From positions 1,819,501 through 1,883,500 of the forward strand of contig NZ_CP017478.1 in the NCBI RefSeq assembly GCF_001761325.1: a stretch of 64,000 nt of DNA, given 5' to 3'. Each line of letters opens with the position of its first letter. Positions within the stretch are counted from its first letter, which is position 1. The notes below the pieces were generated by a model. It saw only the letters and a list, made by a program, of their open reading frames with translations, made no database searches and had not been told where the DNA came from. A program made the position numbers and the translations under genes. Source of the DNA: Urechidicola croceus. GTDB lineage: Bacteria; Bacteroidota; Bacteroidia; Flavobacteriales; Flavobacteriaceae. Below are positions 16,624 through 27,553 of the stretch, in pieces.

Positions 16624-18720
16624 TTAATTTCTCACAAGTTTGAAAGTCCAGAATACGCCTGCACCTGCTTCAACTACTAATGTCATTGAATTACTATCGG
16701 TTAGAGTTATATCATAAGTTATAGATTCTGGAACATCTACATTCGGTAATTCACCAGCATTATTTGCCTTTGGAATTCCTAAATAAGCACCTGTTCCTTG
16801 TATAGTAACTGTTCCTGCAGTTTCATCATAGGTATAGGTTGCTGTTGCTGATCCATCATATGGTGCAACTGGTGTTCCACAAGCATCAGAACCTCCTTGC
16901 CATCCTTCAATCCAAGTATCAGCCCCCAAAATATTACTAAATGACCCATCAGCAGAGAAAACATATGTATCATCATAAAAACATGCTCTATCTGTTACAC
17001 CTTGTTCGTCAATTGCCCACCATTCTGTAGATTCTGGTGCTGGTCCAACTGCTAATGAACCTGCTATAGGAGAAACACTCCAAGACCCTTCTAATGGTGA
17101 TGTGGCTACTGCGCCTTCTCTTACTAATTTATATTGCCAAAATACACCTGCTCCAGCTTCAATGTATACACTCATTGTGTTATTATCTATAAATGTAACA
17201 TTGTAAGTTATTGCATCTGGTACTGCTACGTTTGGAAGTTCACCTTGATTATTTGCTTTTGCGATTCCAATATATGCGCCAGTTCCATTAATTGTCACTG
17301 TACCATCTGCTAAATTATGAGTATAAGTTGCTGCAACAGAACCGTCGTATGGTGCTACTGGTGTACCACATGAGTTACCTCCACCTTGCCAATCTTCAAC
17401 CCAAGTATCTGGCCCTAAAATATTACTAAAAGTACCATCTTCAGAAAAGACATAGGTGTCATTATAAAAACATTCTCTTTCTGCAATACAACCTTCATCG
17501 CAATTCCACCAACTAACATCACCAACTCCTGGACCCACACCTAAAGCTCCTGCTTCTGATGCAATTTTCCAAGTACCTACTATTGAAGTCTGAGTAGATT
17601 GTTCTTTATAAAAATAAATATTATCAATAAATACAGTTCCTGCAGCCCATGGTTCACCAACAAATTTCAATTGAAAAATTTCGCTTACAGTTAATCCTTG
17701 ATCTATATAATCAGAAATAGGAATCTCAATACTAGTCCAATCATTTGGAGTTAATGAACTTGTTACTGGTGCTTCAGTTGTAGCACTTGGCCCATTAATA
17801 AGTGATGTTTCTATATCTGTTACGATGTCTGTTGTCCAAACATCTAAATGTAAATATTCCATAGTTGAAACATCAACTGATGTTCCATCAGCAAGAGCAA
17901 TACCTTGGTAACTTAAGTTGATATATTGTAACATCTCATCGCCAGACAAATCGAACATTGTCCAACTACTTCCTTGACCGCCTTGTCCCCAATCTGGAAA
18001 ATAATTTACTCCTTCTAAATTGGTATATGCACTACTAAATATAGAAATAACATCTGTATCTAATCTAGCAGGAGGAGTTGGAGCCGAAGCCAAGGGTTGT
18101 TCTATTGCAGTAACTTCAAATTCTTCAGTATAAGTTGTAAATTCTATTGCAGCACTATAAGCATTTACAGTAATTGTGTAAACTCCTGCTTCTGCATATT
18201 CATGAGAGATGATTTCATCCAACATCATTGGTGTTGGTACTTCATCTACAACATCACCAAAAAGTACTTCAAAATAAGTTGCATAGTCTGCAGTTGCTGA
18301 TATATTTACTGTTTTTGATAATGCTGGATCGTTTTCAATAGTCACAATTAAATTCTCTGGAGATAAAAATGACACAACTAATGTTTGGCTCACTTGAGTC
18401 GACAATCCATTAATTCCATTTGCAATAATTATCACTTCATATGTTCCTTCTTCATAAATATGCTGAACTGAATCACCTGGATCTATAGTTTCAGAAACTT
18501 CGCTTCCATCACCATAATTGACGTTAAAATTAGCAACGCCTTCACCTAAGGGAGTGATAGTAACTAGACCTGTATTATCTGAAGTAATATTAAATACTGC
18601 AGAAAGGTTAGTAGGAGGATCAATAGCATCTGTAAAATTTGTATCATTATCATCCTCCGTACAACTAAATACAAAAAATAATGCAAGAAAAATTGTTAAG
18701 TTATATTTTAATGTTTTCAT
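16624..18720 (-). CDS. PKD-containing surface glycan-binding lipoprotein with duplicated C-terminal module
   Basis: Probable surface glycan-binding protein (SusE/F position) of 698 aa. The lipobox Cys is at residue 20. Two PKD-like domains (about 35-117 and 120-205) form a stalk. A carbohydrate-binding-like domain follows (about 215-372), then two tandem copies of a 155-residue module (382-536 and 545-698). The copies share LxVGP, a WW pair, CFYNDTYVFS/CFYDDTYVFS, SNILG and CGTPVAPYDGS, so they arose by duplication. No catalytic residues of a hydrolase family are visible. It is transcribed directly after SusD and before the GH16 gene, the usual place for a glycan-binding protein. Confidence 0.75.
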   Translation of the reverse strand: MKTLKYNLTIFLALFFVFSCTEDDNDTNFTDAIDPPTNLSAVFNITSDNTGLVTITPLGEGVANFNVNYGDGSEVSETIDPGDSVQHIYEEGTYEVIIIANGINGLSTQVSQTLVVSFLSPENLIVTIENDPALSKTVNISATADYATYFEVLFGDVVDEVPTPMMLDEIISHEYAEAGVYTITVNAYSAAIEFTTYTEEFEVTAIEQPLASAPTPPARLDTDVISIFSSAYTNLEGVNYFPDWGQGGQGSSWTMFDLSGDEMLQYINLSYQGIALADGTSVDVSTMEYLHLDVWTTDIVTDIETSLINGPSATTEAPVTSSLTPNDWTSIEIPISDYIDQGLTVSEIFQLKFVGEPWAAGTVFIDNIYFYKEQSTQTSIVGTWKIASEAGALGVGPGVGDVSWWNCDEGCIAERECFYNDTYVFSEDGTFSNILGPDTWVEDWQGGGNSCGTPVAPYDGSVAATYTHNLADGTVTINGTGAYIGIAKANNQGELPNVAVPDAITYNVTFIDNNTMSVYIEAGAGVFWQYKLVREGAVATSPLEGSWSVSPIAGSLAVGPAPESTEWWAIDEQGVTDRACFYDDTYVFSADGSFSNILGADTWIEGWQGGSDACGTPVAPYDGSATATYTYDETAGTVTIQGTGAYLGIPKANNAGELPNVDVPESITYDITLTDSNSMTLVVEAGAGVFWTFKLVRN

Positions 18721-18740
18721 AATTTGAGTGTTAGTTTTTA

Positions 18741-20201
18741 TTAATATCCAGGGTTTTGCTGCCAGTTACCATTTGAAAATTCTATTTCTTCAATTGGAAT
18801 TGGAAATAGTTCATTTTTATTTGGAGTAAAACCATCTATTTCAGAACCTCTACCAGTTCTTACTAAATCGAAAAATCGATGACCTTCACCTACTAATTCT
18901 ACTCTTCGTTCTTGGTAAATTGCTTCAGTCAAAGCATTTCCAGTCAAAGTAATATTTTCAAGTGATGCTCTATTACGAACTTTATTTAAATATGTTTGAG
19001 CTGTACCATCATTAATACCTCCTCTATTATATGCCTCAGCAGCCATAAGTAATACATCGGCAAAACGAATTGATCTGTAGTTATTTGGGTTTGTTAAATT
19101 TTGATCTCCTGTATTTAAATCTCCTTGGCGAGGTAAATATTTTCTATTAAAAAACCCTGTATGTTCATATCCTGTTCCATAAGTTGCTCCTGTTTCATTT
19201 GCCCAAGCCTCAATATTTAAAATTGCTATATCTCTTCGGATATCACCATCTTCAAAAGCATCATATGTTTCTTGAGTAGGAACATTAAAACTAAAACCCG
19301 AGTCAAATAAAGGTCCTGAATAATTTCTTATTCCACTAAATCCAACAGCAACATTTCCTTCACTGCACTGTAAGCATCCAAAATCGGCACCTTGAGCGTC
19401 TGTATATTGTACTTCAAAAACCGACTCAATACCATTTTCACCTATATTTTCAAAAATATCTTCATAATTTGGCATTAAATCATAAGGACCATTTTGAATT
19501 AAATTCTCTAAGACATTTGCCGCAAGTGAAAACTTATCTTGATATAAATATGCCTTTCCTAATAATGCTTGTGCAGCACCTTTGGTTGCTCTACCCACTT
19601 CTGGTGCTGTATATGACAAGTTATCAACAGCAAAGATTAAATCTTGCTCTATTAAACTATATACTTCAGAAACAGGAGAACGCGGTATAGTTGTTTCATC
19701 ACCCAAATTAAATCTTTGATCAATTTTAAGTGGAATACCACCAAACCATTTTACCAATTCAAAATTGTAATAGGCTCTTAAAAAACGTGCTTCAGCAATA
19801 ATAATATTTCTTCCTTCAAAATCGGTTTTATCTTGAAACTCCAATAAATAATTTGCTCTATTTACACCAGCAAACATCCAGTTCCAAACATCTTTTAAAT
19901 TACTATTCACAGAAGTGTGAATCATATCGTCTATTTGTTGAAAACCTATTACATCTGTTGCTCCACCACCACCACATAATGTATTATCTGATGCAATTTC
20001 ACCCAACATAACATTTACATAAGATGCATGTAACAAATCATAAGCACCAATTAATGCGTTGTAATAATCACTTTCATTGTTGAAGTAATTTTCAGAATCT
20101 ATTGAATAGACTGCTTCTCTATCAACAAAATCATCTTGACAACTTGTGATAATAAACATAGTTATCAATAAGAAAAATTTAAGTTTAAATATTTTTTTCA
20201 T
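18741..20201 (-). CDS. SusD/RagB-family nutrient-binding lipoprotein
   Basis: Outer-surface lid subunit that binds oligosaccharides and closes over the SusC channel. The lipobox is MFIITSCQDD (Cys21). The N-terminal SusD-like region with tetratricopeptide helices (EARFLRAYYNFELVKWFGGIPL) and the C-terminal RagB/SusD block ending EERRVELVGEGHRFFDLVRTG ... NPGY are complete. The 486 aa length is normal. It lies 13 nt downstream of the susC-like gene, an obligate pairing. The binding aromatic residues cannot be assigned without a structure, but the context points to beta-glucan. Confidence 0.92.
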   Translation of the reverse strand: MKKIFKLKFFLLITMFIITSCQDDFVDREAVYSIDSENYFNNESDYYNALIGAYDLLHASYVNVMLGEIASDNTLCGGGGATDVIGFQQIDDMIHTSVNSNLKDVWNWMFAGVNRANYLLEFQDKTDFEGRNIIIAEARFLRAYYNFELVKWFGGIPLKIDQRFNLGDETTIPRSPVSEVYSLIEQDLIFAVDNLSYTAPEVGRATKGAAQALLGKAYLYQDKFSLAANVLENLIQNGPYDLMPNYEDIFENIGENGIESVFEVQYTDAQGADFGCLQCSEGNVAVGFSGIRNYSGPLFDSGFSFNVPTQETYDAFEDGDIRRDIAILNIEAWANETGATYGTGYEHTGFFNRKYLPRQGDLNTGDQNLTNPNNYRSIRFADVLLMAAEAYNRGGINDGTAQTYLNKVRNRASLENITLTGNALTEAIYQERRVELVGEGHRFFDLVRTGRGSEIDGFTPNKNELFPIPIEEIEFSNGNWQQNPGY

Positions 20202-20214
20202 CTTATTCAGTATT

Positions 20215-23200
20215 TTAAAAATTCAGATTTAATCCTAGTATGTAAGTACGTGGTATTGGGTAAAAACCAAAGTCAATACCTCCACCAATTGGCTGTCCAC
20301 TTGATGCTCCTGGATCATAACCTTTATAGTCTGTAAATGTGTATAGATTATTTACACTTGCATATAATCGTAGTTTTGAAATGCCATTCTTTGATAAAAC
20401 TTCAGAAGGAACTGTATAACCCAATTGAATATTTTGTATTCTAACATATGAGGCATCTTCTACGTAAAAATCTGAGAAAATAGTATTGGCAGTTGCACCT
20501 GTAGTAACTCTAGGTATAGAATTACTTGTGCCTTCACCTCTCCATCTTCCCAAAAGATAATTAAGTCCGTTTGCATCAGCAACAGTTCTTTCATAATTTC
20601 GCACCATATCATTTCCTATTGATGCAAAAGCATAAGATGTAAAATCAAAGTTTTTGTAATTAAAGGTTACGTTTAATCCCATAGTCATATCTGGAATTGG
20701 ATCTCCTATATATGTTCTATCTTCAGCATTTAATACTCCATCATTATTGTTATCAACATATCTTAAATCTCCAGGAACGGCATTTGCTCCTAAATCAATT
20801 TGTGAAGGGTGCGCATCTACTTCTGCTTGATTTTGAAAAATACCATTGGTTTTATATCCATAAAAATATCCTAAAGGTAAACCTGCTTCCATTCTTGATG
20901 GTGCTGGTTGACCAACTCCAAAACTTCCTCCTTCAAGAAACCCTGTACTATTATTTACTTCAAGAACCTCATTGTCTAGTGTAGTAATGTTGTAATTTAT
21001 TCCAAAGTTTAAGTTTTCGGTTATCTCATCTTTATAACCAATTGAAAATTCGAAACCTTTGTTCTCTACAGAACCTGCATTAACGGTTGGTGAACCACTA
21101 CCTGGAGCAGCAACTCCAACAATACCAGATACAGGAATATTATTGATTAATAAATTATCTCTAGTATTGATAAAATAATCTGTTGTAATATCAATTTTAT
21201 CATTTAGTAGTCTTAAGTCAAAACCAACATCAAACTTTTTAGCCTCTTCCCATTGTAAGTCAGGATTCGGAAGTACGCCAATAGCATTTCCATTTACTAA
21301 GACTCCATCAAAAACATAGGTTGCTTCTCCACTCAAAGAACCTATATAACCATTATTTCCAATTTGATCATTACCAAGAATACCATAACTAGTTCTTAAC
21401 TTCAAAAAAGTTACATTATCAGATTTTCCAAAAAATTCTTCATCAGAAATAACCCAACCTGCAGTTGCCGAAGGGAAATATGCTACTTTATTACCTGGTC
21501 CAAACTTGGTTGACAAATCTCTTCTAAGCATTGCAGAAAACAAGTATTTACCTTGGTAATCATACTGTAATCTTGTAAAGAAAGATAATCTACGCTCATC
21601 ATATGAATAAGAACTTACATCTCGTACACCTTCACCACCTGTTCCAGTTGCCAAAGCGATATCGGCAAATTCCCAAGAATTGTTTGGAACTTCATAGCCA
21701 GAAGCAAAAAGACCATTTCCGAACTCTTTGAAAATTGTAGTACCTAATGTAAAGGTAACTTTATGATTTTCATTAAATGTGTTGTTATAGGTTGAAAAAA
21801 CATCAAGAGAAAAATTATTATCATTGATTGAGTTTTGATCAACTCTACTTCTCAAAACATCAAATACTTTCCCTCCATAATCAACAATTTTTGCAAAAGA
21901 CTTACCTTCACTATTACTTGTATTAAAACCAATTCTTCCTGTCAATCGTACATTATCAATTACATCATAATCTAGTGAAACAGTTCCATTTAATTTTCTT
22001 AAATCATAATCGTTGTAAGTATTTTCAACTTGAGCAAGTGGATTGATAATTTCTATTCCAAGTCCATTACTACTCGGTAGTAATGTATAATCTCCGTTAA
22101 TATCAAAAGGATTTAAAGTTGGTGGTGCATTCAATGCATTAAACAATACTGAACCTAAGCCATTTTCATTAATGTTATCTCTATCTAAATATGTGTAAAT
22201 TACATTTGCTTTTAAGTTAAGTTTAGGTGTTATTTCTGCACCCAAAGACAATCGAGCAGTGTTTCTTCGGAAATCAGATTTTTTAGGGGCTAGGACACCT
22301 TGTTGATATAAGTGGGATCCACTAAATGAATATGTAATTTTTTCTGAACCACCAGAAACATTAAAATCATGACTAACAATAGGTACATTTTTGTTTAAAA
22401 CTTCTTTTTGCCAATCTGTACCTTGACCTAGCGTATTAACATTTGTATATTGGATAGATTCTCCACCAGCAACATATTTTTCATTTAATAATAGTGCATA
22501 TTCAGTAGCATTTAATAATGGTAATTCTCTTGATGCCTCTTGAAAACCTGTGTACGTATTGTATGATATTTTTGGTTTCTGATTTTTCTTACCATTTTTA
22601 GTAGTTATCAAAACTACACCATTTGCACCTGCAGTACCATATATTGCTGCTTGAGCATCTTTTAATACTGTGATGGTTTCAACATCATTAGGATTTAGTA
22701 TACTTAAATCACCTTGATAACCATCAATTATTACTAATGGTCCATTTGTACCGTTAGTTGAAATTCCACGTATTCTAATATCTAATCCTGCTCCAGGTGC
22801 ACCAGATTGTGAAGTGACATTTACTCCAGACACTGTTCCTTGTAAGGCCTGCTCAACTTTGACAGGTCTAATATCTTCTAGCGTTTGTGCGCTAACAACT
22901 GATACAGCTCCAGTCAATTCTCTTTTCTTTTGAGTACCATACCCAATGACAACTACTTCTTCTAAAGATTGTGCATCTTCAGCCATTAAAATAGTTATAG
23001 GGGAATTATTGGTAATCGTAATTTCTTGTGTTTCATATCCTAAATAGGAAAAAACTAAAATTGAATTTATTGGTACATTTTCAATTGAAAAATTTCCATC
23101 AAAATCGGTTGAAACCCCGCGGTTAGAATTTTTAAGCAAAACATTTACTCCTGGCATTGGGCTATTATCACCATCTATTACTGTTCCAGTAACGGTGTAA

Positions 23201-23262
23201 TTTTGTCCATAGGAAATTAATGTAGCACAAAAAAATACAAAAAATAAAATTCTTGAATTCAT
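20215..23262 (-). CDS. SusC/RagA-family TonB-linked outer membrane transporter
   Basis: A 1015 aa TonB-dependent importer for oligosaccharides. After a signal peptide (about 1-20) come a carboxypeptidase-regulatory-like domain (VTGTVIDGDNSPMPGVNV..., about 23-100), the plug domain (VSAQTLEDIRPVKVEQALQ, then LDIRIRG and GPLVIIDGYQGD) and a 22-strand barrel ending in an aromatic residue (LNLNF). It is first in the transcript susC-susD-SGBP-GH16. A 242 nt gap separates it from the regulator gene upstream and should hold the promoter, although I see no clear TAnnTTTG match there. The barrel has no truncation. Confidence 0.92.
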   Translation of the reverse strand: MNSRILFFVFFCATLISYGQNYTVTGTVIDGDNSPMPGVNVLLKNSNRGVSTDFDGNFSIENVPINSILVFSYLGYETQEITITNNSPITILMAEDAQSLEEVVVIGYGTQKKRELTGAVSVVSAQTLEDIRPVKVEQALQGTVSGVNVTSQSGAPGAGLDIRIRGISTNGTNGPLVIIDGYQGDLSILNPNDVETITVLKDAQAAIYGTAGANGVVLITTKNGKKNQKPKISYNTYTGFQEASRELPLLNATEYALLLNEKYVAGGESIQYTNVNTLGQGTDWQKEVLNKNVPIVSHDFNVSGGSEKITYSFSGSHLYQQGVLAPKKSDFRRNTARLSLGAEITPKLNLKANVIYTYLDRDNINENGLGSVLFNALNAPPTLNPFDINGDYTLLPSSNGLGIEIINPLAQVENTYNDYDLRKLNGTVSLDYDVIDNVRLTGRIGFNTSNSEGKSFAKIVDYGGKVFDVLRSRVDQNSINDNNFSLDVFSTYNNTFNENHKVTFTLGTTIFKEFGNGLFASGYEVPNNSWEFADIALATGTGGEGVRDVSSYSYDERRLSFFTRLQYDYQGKYLFSAMLRRDLSTKFGPGNKVAYFPSATAGWVISDEEFFGKSDNVTFLKLRTSYGILGNDQIGNNGYIGSLSGEATYVFDGVLVNGNAIGVLPNPDLQWEEAKKFDVGFDLRLLNDKIDITTDYFINTRDNLLINNIPVSGIVGVAAPGSGSPTVNAGSVENKGFEFSIGYKDEITENLNFGINYNITTLDNEVLEVNNSTGFLEGGSFGVGQPAPSRMEAGLPLGYFYGYKTNGIFQNQAEVDAHPSQIDLGANAVPGDLRYVDNNNDGVLNAEDRTYIGDPIPDMTMGLNVTFNYKNFDFTSYAFASIGNDMVRNYERTVADANGLNYLLGRWRGEGTSNSIPRVTTGATANTIFSDFYVEDASYVRIQNIQLGYTVPSEVLSKNGISKLRLYASVNNLYTFTDYKGYDPGASSGQPIGGGIDFGFYPIPRTYILGLNLNF

Positions 23263-23504
23263 AATTAATTTAAGTTAAGATCTTAGTAAAATTAATTAGA
23301 ACATCATTAAAACAATTATAAATATGCACAACAAAAAGTATACAACGCAAAAAATAAATGATAAAAAAGTATTACAAACAGATAAAATAATACACAAATA
23401 GGGCGCTGTTCAAGGGAATAAAAAATTCTAAAAAAACCTTTTAATTACTGATAAAACTGACTGTGTAGTGATAATGTTAAGATAAAATAAATAATTGTAG
23501 TGAC

Positions 23505-26318
23505 TTATAGTTCTAAAATATAATTTGTCAAACTAGCTTCATGAGGTAAATCCATCTTTTTACGCAAACGATATCGTTTAACATCTACACTTTTAGCAGA
23601 AATATTTAAAAGTGGTGCAATTTCTTTTGAAGATAAATTTAACCTTAGGTAAGCACACAGTCTTAAATCGTTTGGTGTTAAATCTGGGTGATACTTTTTC
23701 ATTTTTTTGAAGAAATCTTTATCGGCATTATTAAATGCTTCTTCAAAAAATTTCCAATCATCAGAATTATTAATATGTTTATCAATTATATTAATTACTG
23801 GTTTAACTTTAGAATTGGCTTCACTCGCCATCAATTCGCCCTTAATCTTATTTAAGAACTCATTTTTCTTAATTAAACTCATTGTAGAGATAGCCAATTC
23901 CCTATTCTTACCCTCAATATCATGCTGAAGTTTTTCGTTCTTAAAAGACATCAATTGTTGCTCGTTTTCTAGTCGTCTCATTTTTAATTCACGTTGCGTT
24001 TTTTCTAACAATTTTTCTCTTTGAACTGTATAATAACGCTTATAAGCATTGTGCATAAAAAACGAAAATAAGCCAATACTTAAAAGGTATATAAAAACCA
24101 TGAAGTTGGATAAATACCATGGCTTATCTATACCAAATGTGAAACTTTCTATATTAGTTGTTTCTGTATTTCCAACTCGTGCTTTTACATTAAAAGTATA
24201 TTTTCCAAATGGTAAATTTTTAAATGTAACTCTAGAATCGCTAGACCACTCACTCCATTTATCATAAATACCTTTTAATTGATATTGGTATTGGGTTTCA
24301 GAAAACTTATTGAAATTAGGAACACTATAATAGAATTCTAAATTATTGGCATTGTTTTCAAAAGTTATTTCTTGGGACAAATCTACTAATGAACTTTTTT
24401 CATCTAAAGTGTTATTCTTTATTTCATCAATCGAAACATTAAATTTACTATCATTAATTCTATCTAAATTCAATATCATATACCCATTAGAACCACCAAT
24501 TAGAAATTGTTGTTCTTTAAGGTTTGTTAAGCATTCGAATCCTATAACGCCTAAATTTCTTCTAAAAGATGATGGGATAGGTATTTTAGTTTCTTGAGGT
24601 TCATCATTAAATTTACCTTGTGATAAACAAATTATGTTTTTATTAGAAAAACCCCATAACTTGTTTGTTTTTTGATCAGGAATGAGAGCACCAACAATTG
24701 TATCATTCACATTGAAAAGTTTTTGAGTTATAAGTGAATCTATACTAAACTCTTGGTTTTCAATACTGTACTTCTGCACCCCATTATTGGATGAAAATAA
24801 TATATCTTCATTAAATTTAATTATACTAGATCCATAACCATTGGGTGGTAAAACCACTTGTTTTTCTACTTTCTTAAATTCCTTATCAAGTGTTAAAGTA
24901 TAAATCCCTTTATTTTCATGATTTACCAAAATTTGATTTTCACTTATAAATTCAAAAAAGCGACTTGATGTATTAAAACCTTCAATTTTGTTTCTAAACT
25001 TCCAAGAATCTCCTGATTTTTCAAGTATACCTAATCCTGAATAATTTCCTTGAATTAAAAGATTTTCATTATTTTCAATTGATTTAACAGCCCAGGTACC
25101 TGGAAAATCAGCAATCTTTTCAGCAACCTGATTTTTGATGATATAAGTACCTAAATTATGACCGCAAAAAAGTGTATTTTGAACAACGTTTAAACTCCAC
25201 ACTTGTCCTTTGGTGTTTTTTAAAAACTTAAAATCATCACTTGTATTTAACTTTTTATAAAAAACACCTTGATTTGTACCAAGGTATAAATGTTCTTTAA
25301 AAATTGTTGATGCATAAACAACTCCTAAAGTTCCATCAAAATCATTATAAACTTTAAATGGAGAATTTAAATTAACTAGACTTATTCCATTATCTAATCC
25401 TAACCATAAATTTTCATCGCTATCTTCAAACATTGAAAGGATTGTGTTGTTAATTAACCCATTCCTTTTATTTACTTTATTTACAAACTCACCTTTCTTA
25501 TCTAAGATATATAATCCATTTGATATTGTACCAAGTAGAAAATTGCCATTTCTTAATTGTAAACTACTAAAAACATTTACCGATTGTAACTTTTCTTCAG
25601 CACTAATATTCCATTTTCTCACCTCATGAATTCCATCTAAAAAATAAAAATCACCTTGTTCCGTTAATAGTAATTTTTGATTATCAACACTAAAAAAGCC
25701 TACTAAAATGTTTTGCTGAAAAATAGGATTATCAGATACTAAAACAGTAGTCCCTTGTTCAATTTTAAAAATTCCTTCATTAATTTTTTGAAAATAAATA
25801 CCATTGTCAACCTTAAAAATTTCTGCTCTTGTTGTTTTAGAATTTATAATACTAAAATTTTCATCTTTTGAATTATAAATGTAAGTTCTATCCAAAGATT
25901 GAAATAAAACCCAATCATTATATTCAATAATATTCCAAAATTGCTCTTCTTCAAGCAATGGTACTTCAAGTTTATCAATAATTGAAGTATACTCAAGGTT
26001 ACCAAAGTTATTTTTTGTCCAATAACCAAATTCCATGTAACAACCCGTATAAATTCTTTCCCCAATAACTTTTACTGAACGTAATACTGTATAATTAGGT
26101 GATGGGTGCAACTTCCAAACGGCTCCATTAAACTCTAAAAGACCACCATTATTTGCTATATAAATATTCTTATTTGATGATTGTGAAATATCCCAGTTTT
26201 GATTTTCTGCACCATATAACTCTGGAGAATAGTTATTTATAGGCGAAAACTCTTGCGCATTAATTATAATTGTAATTAATAAAAAAAATATGGTAATTAG
26301 TTGCTTCAATTTATACAT
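23505..26318 (-). CDS. Membrane-tethered beta-propeller/Y_Y_Y sensor with LuxR-type HTH
   Basis: One-component transcription regulator of 937 aa, likely sensing glucan fragments in the periplasm. It has a signal/anchor (1-21), a Reg_prop two-bladed beta-propeller sensor (about 25-650), and a Y_Y_Y domain (KYTFNVKARVGNTETTNIESF). One membrane segment (about 750-775) is followed by a coiled coil and a C-terminal LuxR-type helix-turn-helix (LTPNDLRLCAYLRLNLSSKEIAPLLNIS...). Unlike hybrid two-component sensors it has no histidine kinase or receiver domain, so the DNA-binding domain is joined directly to the membrane sensor. It lies upstream of susC in the same direction, matching a local activator. 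Confidence 0.85.
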   Translation of the reverse strand: MYKLKQLITIFFLLITIIINAQEFSPINNYSPELYGAENQNWDISQSSNKNIYIANNGGLLEFNGAVWKLHPSPNYTVLRSVKVIGERIYTGCYMEFGYWTKNNFGNLEYTSIIDKLEVPLLEEEQFWNIIEYNDWVLFQSLDRTYIYNSKDENFSIINSKTTRAEIFKVDNGIYFQKINEGIFKIEQGTTVLVSDNPIFQQNILVGFFSVDNQKLLLTEQGDFYFLDGIHEVRKWNISAEEKLQSVNVFSSLQLRNGNFLLGTISNGLYILDKKGEFVNKVNKRNGLINNTILSMFEDSDENLWLGLDNGISLVNLNSPFKVYNDFDGTLGVVYASTIFKEHLYLGTNQGVFYKKLNTSDDFKFLKNTKGQVWSLNVVQNTLFCGHNLGTYIIKNQVAEKIADFPGTWAVKSIENNENLLIQGNYSGLGILEKSGDSWKFRNKIEGFNTSSRFFEFISENQILVNHENKGIYTLTLDKEFKKVEKQVVLPPNGYGSSIIKFNEDILFSSNNGVQKYSIENQEFSIDSLITQKLFNVNDTIVGALIPDQKTNKLWGFSNKNIICLSQGKFNDEPQETKIPIPSSFRRNLGVIGFECLTNLKEQQFLIGGSNGYMILNLDRINDSKFNVSIDEIKNNTLDEKSSLVDLSQEITFENNANNLEFYYSVPNFNKFSETQYQYQLKGIYDKWSEWSSDSRVTFKNLPFGKYTFNVKARVGNTETTNIESFTFGIDKPWYLSNFMVFIYLLSIGLFSFFMHNAYKRYYTVQREKLLEKTQRELKMRRLENEQQLMSFKNEKLQHDIEGKNRELAISTMSLIKKNEFLNKIKGELMASEANSKVKPVINIIDKHINNSDDWKFFEEAFNNADKDFFKKMKKYHPDLTPNDLRLCAYLRLNLSSKEIAPLLNISAKSVDVKRYRLRKKMDLPHEASLTNYILEL

Positions 26319-26459
26319 TTTTAATATCTAATGAAAGATATACAATAATACAAATTATAAATTTTATGAAGGTGTTTTGTAGTTTTTCAAAATTGATTTC
26401 AAAAAATGAAATTATAATTCAAGGAATAGGATTTTCACACATTAACACCCCACTTTTAA

Positions 26460-27530
26460 CTATGTGATTGCTTTCATTTTCTCTAAATACTTCTCCGTTA
26501 ACAACGTTTTTAAATTTTCTTCTTTACTGTTAATATAAACTTTTTCATCATCAGTGATTCCTAGTGCATAAATAGCATCGTTTAAATGTCTTTGCGCCCA
26601 ATTTAATTTTATATTTTTATTATTAAAATTGCTTAAATCATTATTATGGGCACTTTTTAGAGTTGCTGTATCACACCATTCAAATATTGCTTCAGCAAGT
26701 TTTATTAACGGAGTATTAGTTTCTCTTTTTGATCGTTTTTGTTCTTTTTCAATACCATCACCAATACTTACATCATCAGTTCTTCTATTTCTTAAATCAT
26801 CTAAATTTTTAACCGCCTTAATTTTACTTATTTCTTCTTTTTCTTCTCCTTCTTCCTTTCTTCCAGAAAATTTAGTGACTATTGCTCCTTTTCTAGAATT
26901 ACGCATTTTTATATATGCCTCGCTCAACTGCTGTATTACTTGAGTCCTTTCCATTGCATCAATATCGGCAGGATCTATGGCCTTATACTTATCCCAAATA
27001 ATTTTAAAACTAGCATAAATTTTATTTCTTAATGGTATATCCACTTCATTTTCATCTACCATAAACTTTTGAAACAATCCTTTTAAATTATTAAATGCTT
27101 CATCAAACGGTTTATTTAAAATTGTTTTCTCTACTTGCATTACAAAAAGGCTATTGGGCGTAACATGAGGACCTCCTGTAGTTTCGCTACTATTTCTTTG
27201 GTATTTCACCTCTGATATTTGATACGGACCGTTTCCTTGCACCTTACTAAAAGAAACATTAAATATTCTTTGAACAACAGAATTTGAAGTGTTTTTTACT
27301 TGAGGTTTTTTATTTATTTCTGGACTACTATTAGTTATTTCATTGATAGTACTAAATTGACTTATAGCAGGATTTTTATTAACTATTTCAATTAATTTTC
27401 TTTGAAAAACTGCATCAGAATGTTTATTAGCAAAATGAAAAGTAGAATTAGTTATATTTTTTTTAGGTGAAATTAAATTACTTGCTAATTCACTTTTTTT
27501 ATTTTGTGTTTTATCAACATGAATATTCAT
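26460..27530 (-). CDS. Putative eCIS cargo protein (leader-bearing, no DUF4157)
   Basis: A 356 aa protein of unknown activity and the last gene of the injection-system operon. The N-terminal segment at residues 30-46 (TFHFANKHSDAVFQRKL) matches the same residues of the DUF4157 protein at 51540 (TFQFVDNRPEAIIQSKL), with T30, F31, F33, A40, Q43, K45 and L46 identical. The zinc-peptidase-like DUF4157 region is missing here. After a disordered linker, a unique domain starts near residue 95 (FNVSFSKVQGNGPYQI) with a GGPHVTP motif and continues as helices; a Lys/Glu-rich stretch lies near 215-265. I infer a toxin or effector payload; no catalytic motif was recognised. Confidence 0.55.
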   Translation of the reverse strand: MNIHVDKTQNKKSELASNLISPKKNITNSTFHFANKHSDAVFQRKLIEIVNKNPAISQFSTINEITNSSPEINKKPQVKNTSNSVVQRIFNVSFSKVQGNGPYQISEVKYQRNSSETTGGPHVTPNSLFVMQVEKTILNKPFDEAFNNLKGLFQKFMVDENEVDIPLRNKIYASFKIIWDKYKAIDPADIDAMERTQVIQQLSEAYIKMRNSRKGAIVTKFSGRKEEGEEKEEISKIKAVKNLDDLRNRRTDDVSIGDGIEKEQKRSKRETNTPLIKLAEAIFEWCDTATLKSAHNNDLSNFNNKNIKLNWAQRHLNDAIYALGITDDEKVYINSKEENLKTLLTEKYLEKMKAIT

Positions 27531-27553
27531 AAGTTCTTTTATAATGTGATATT

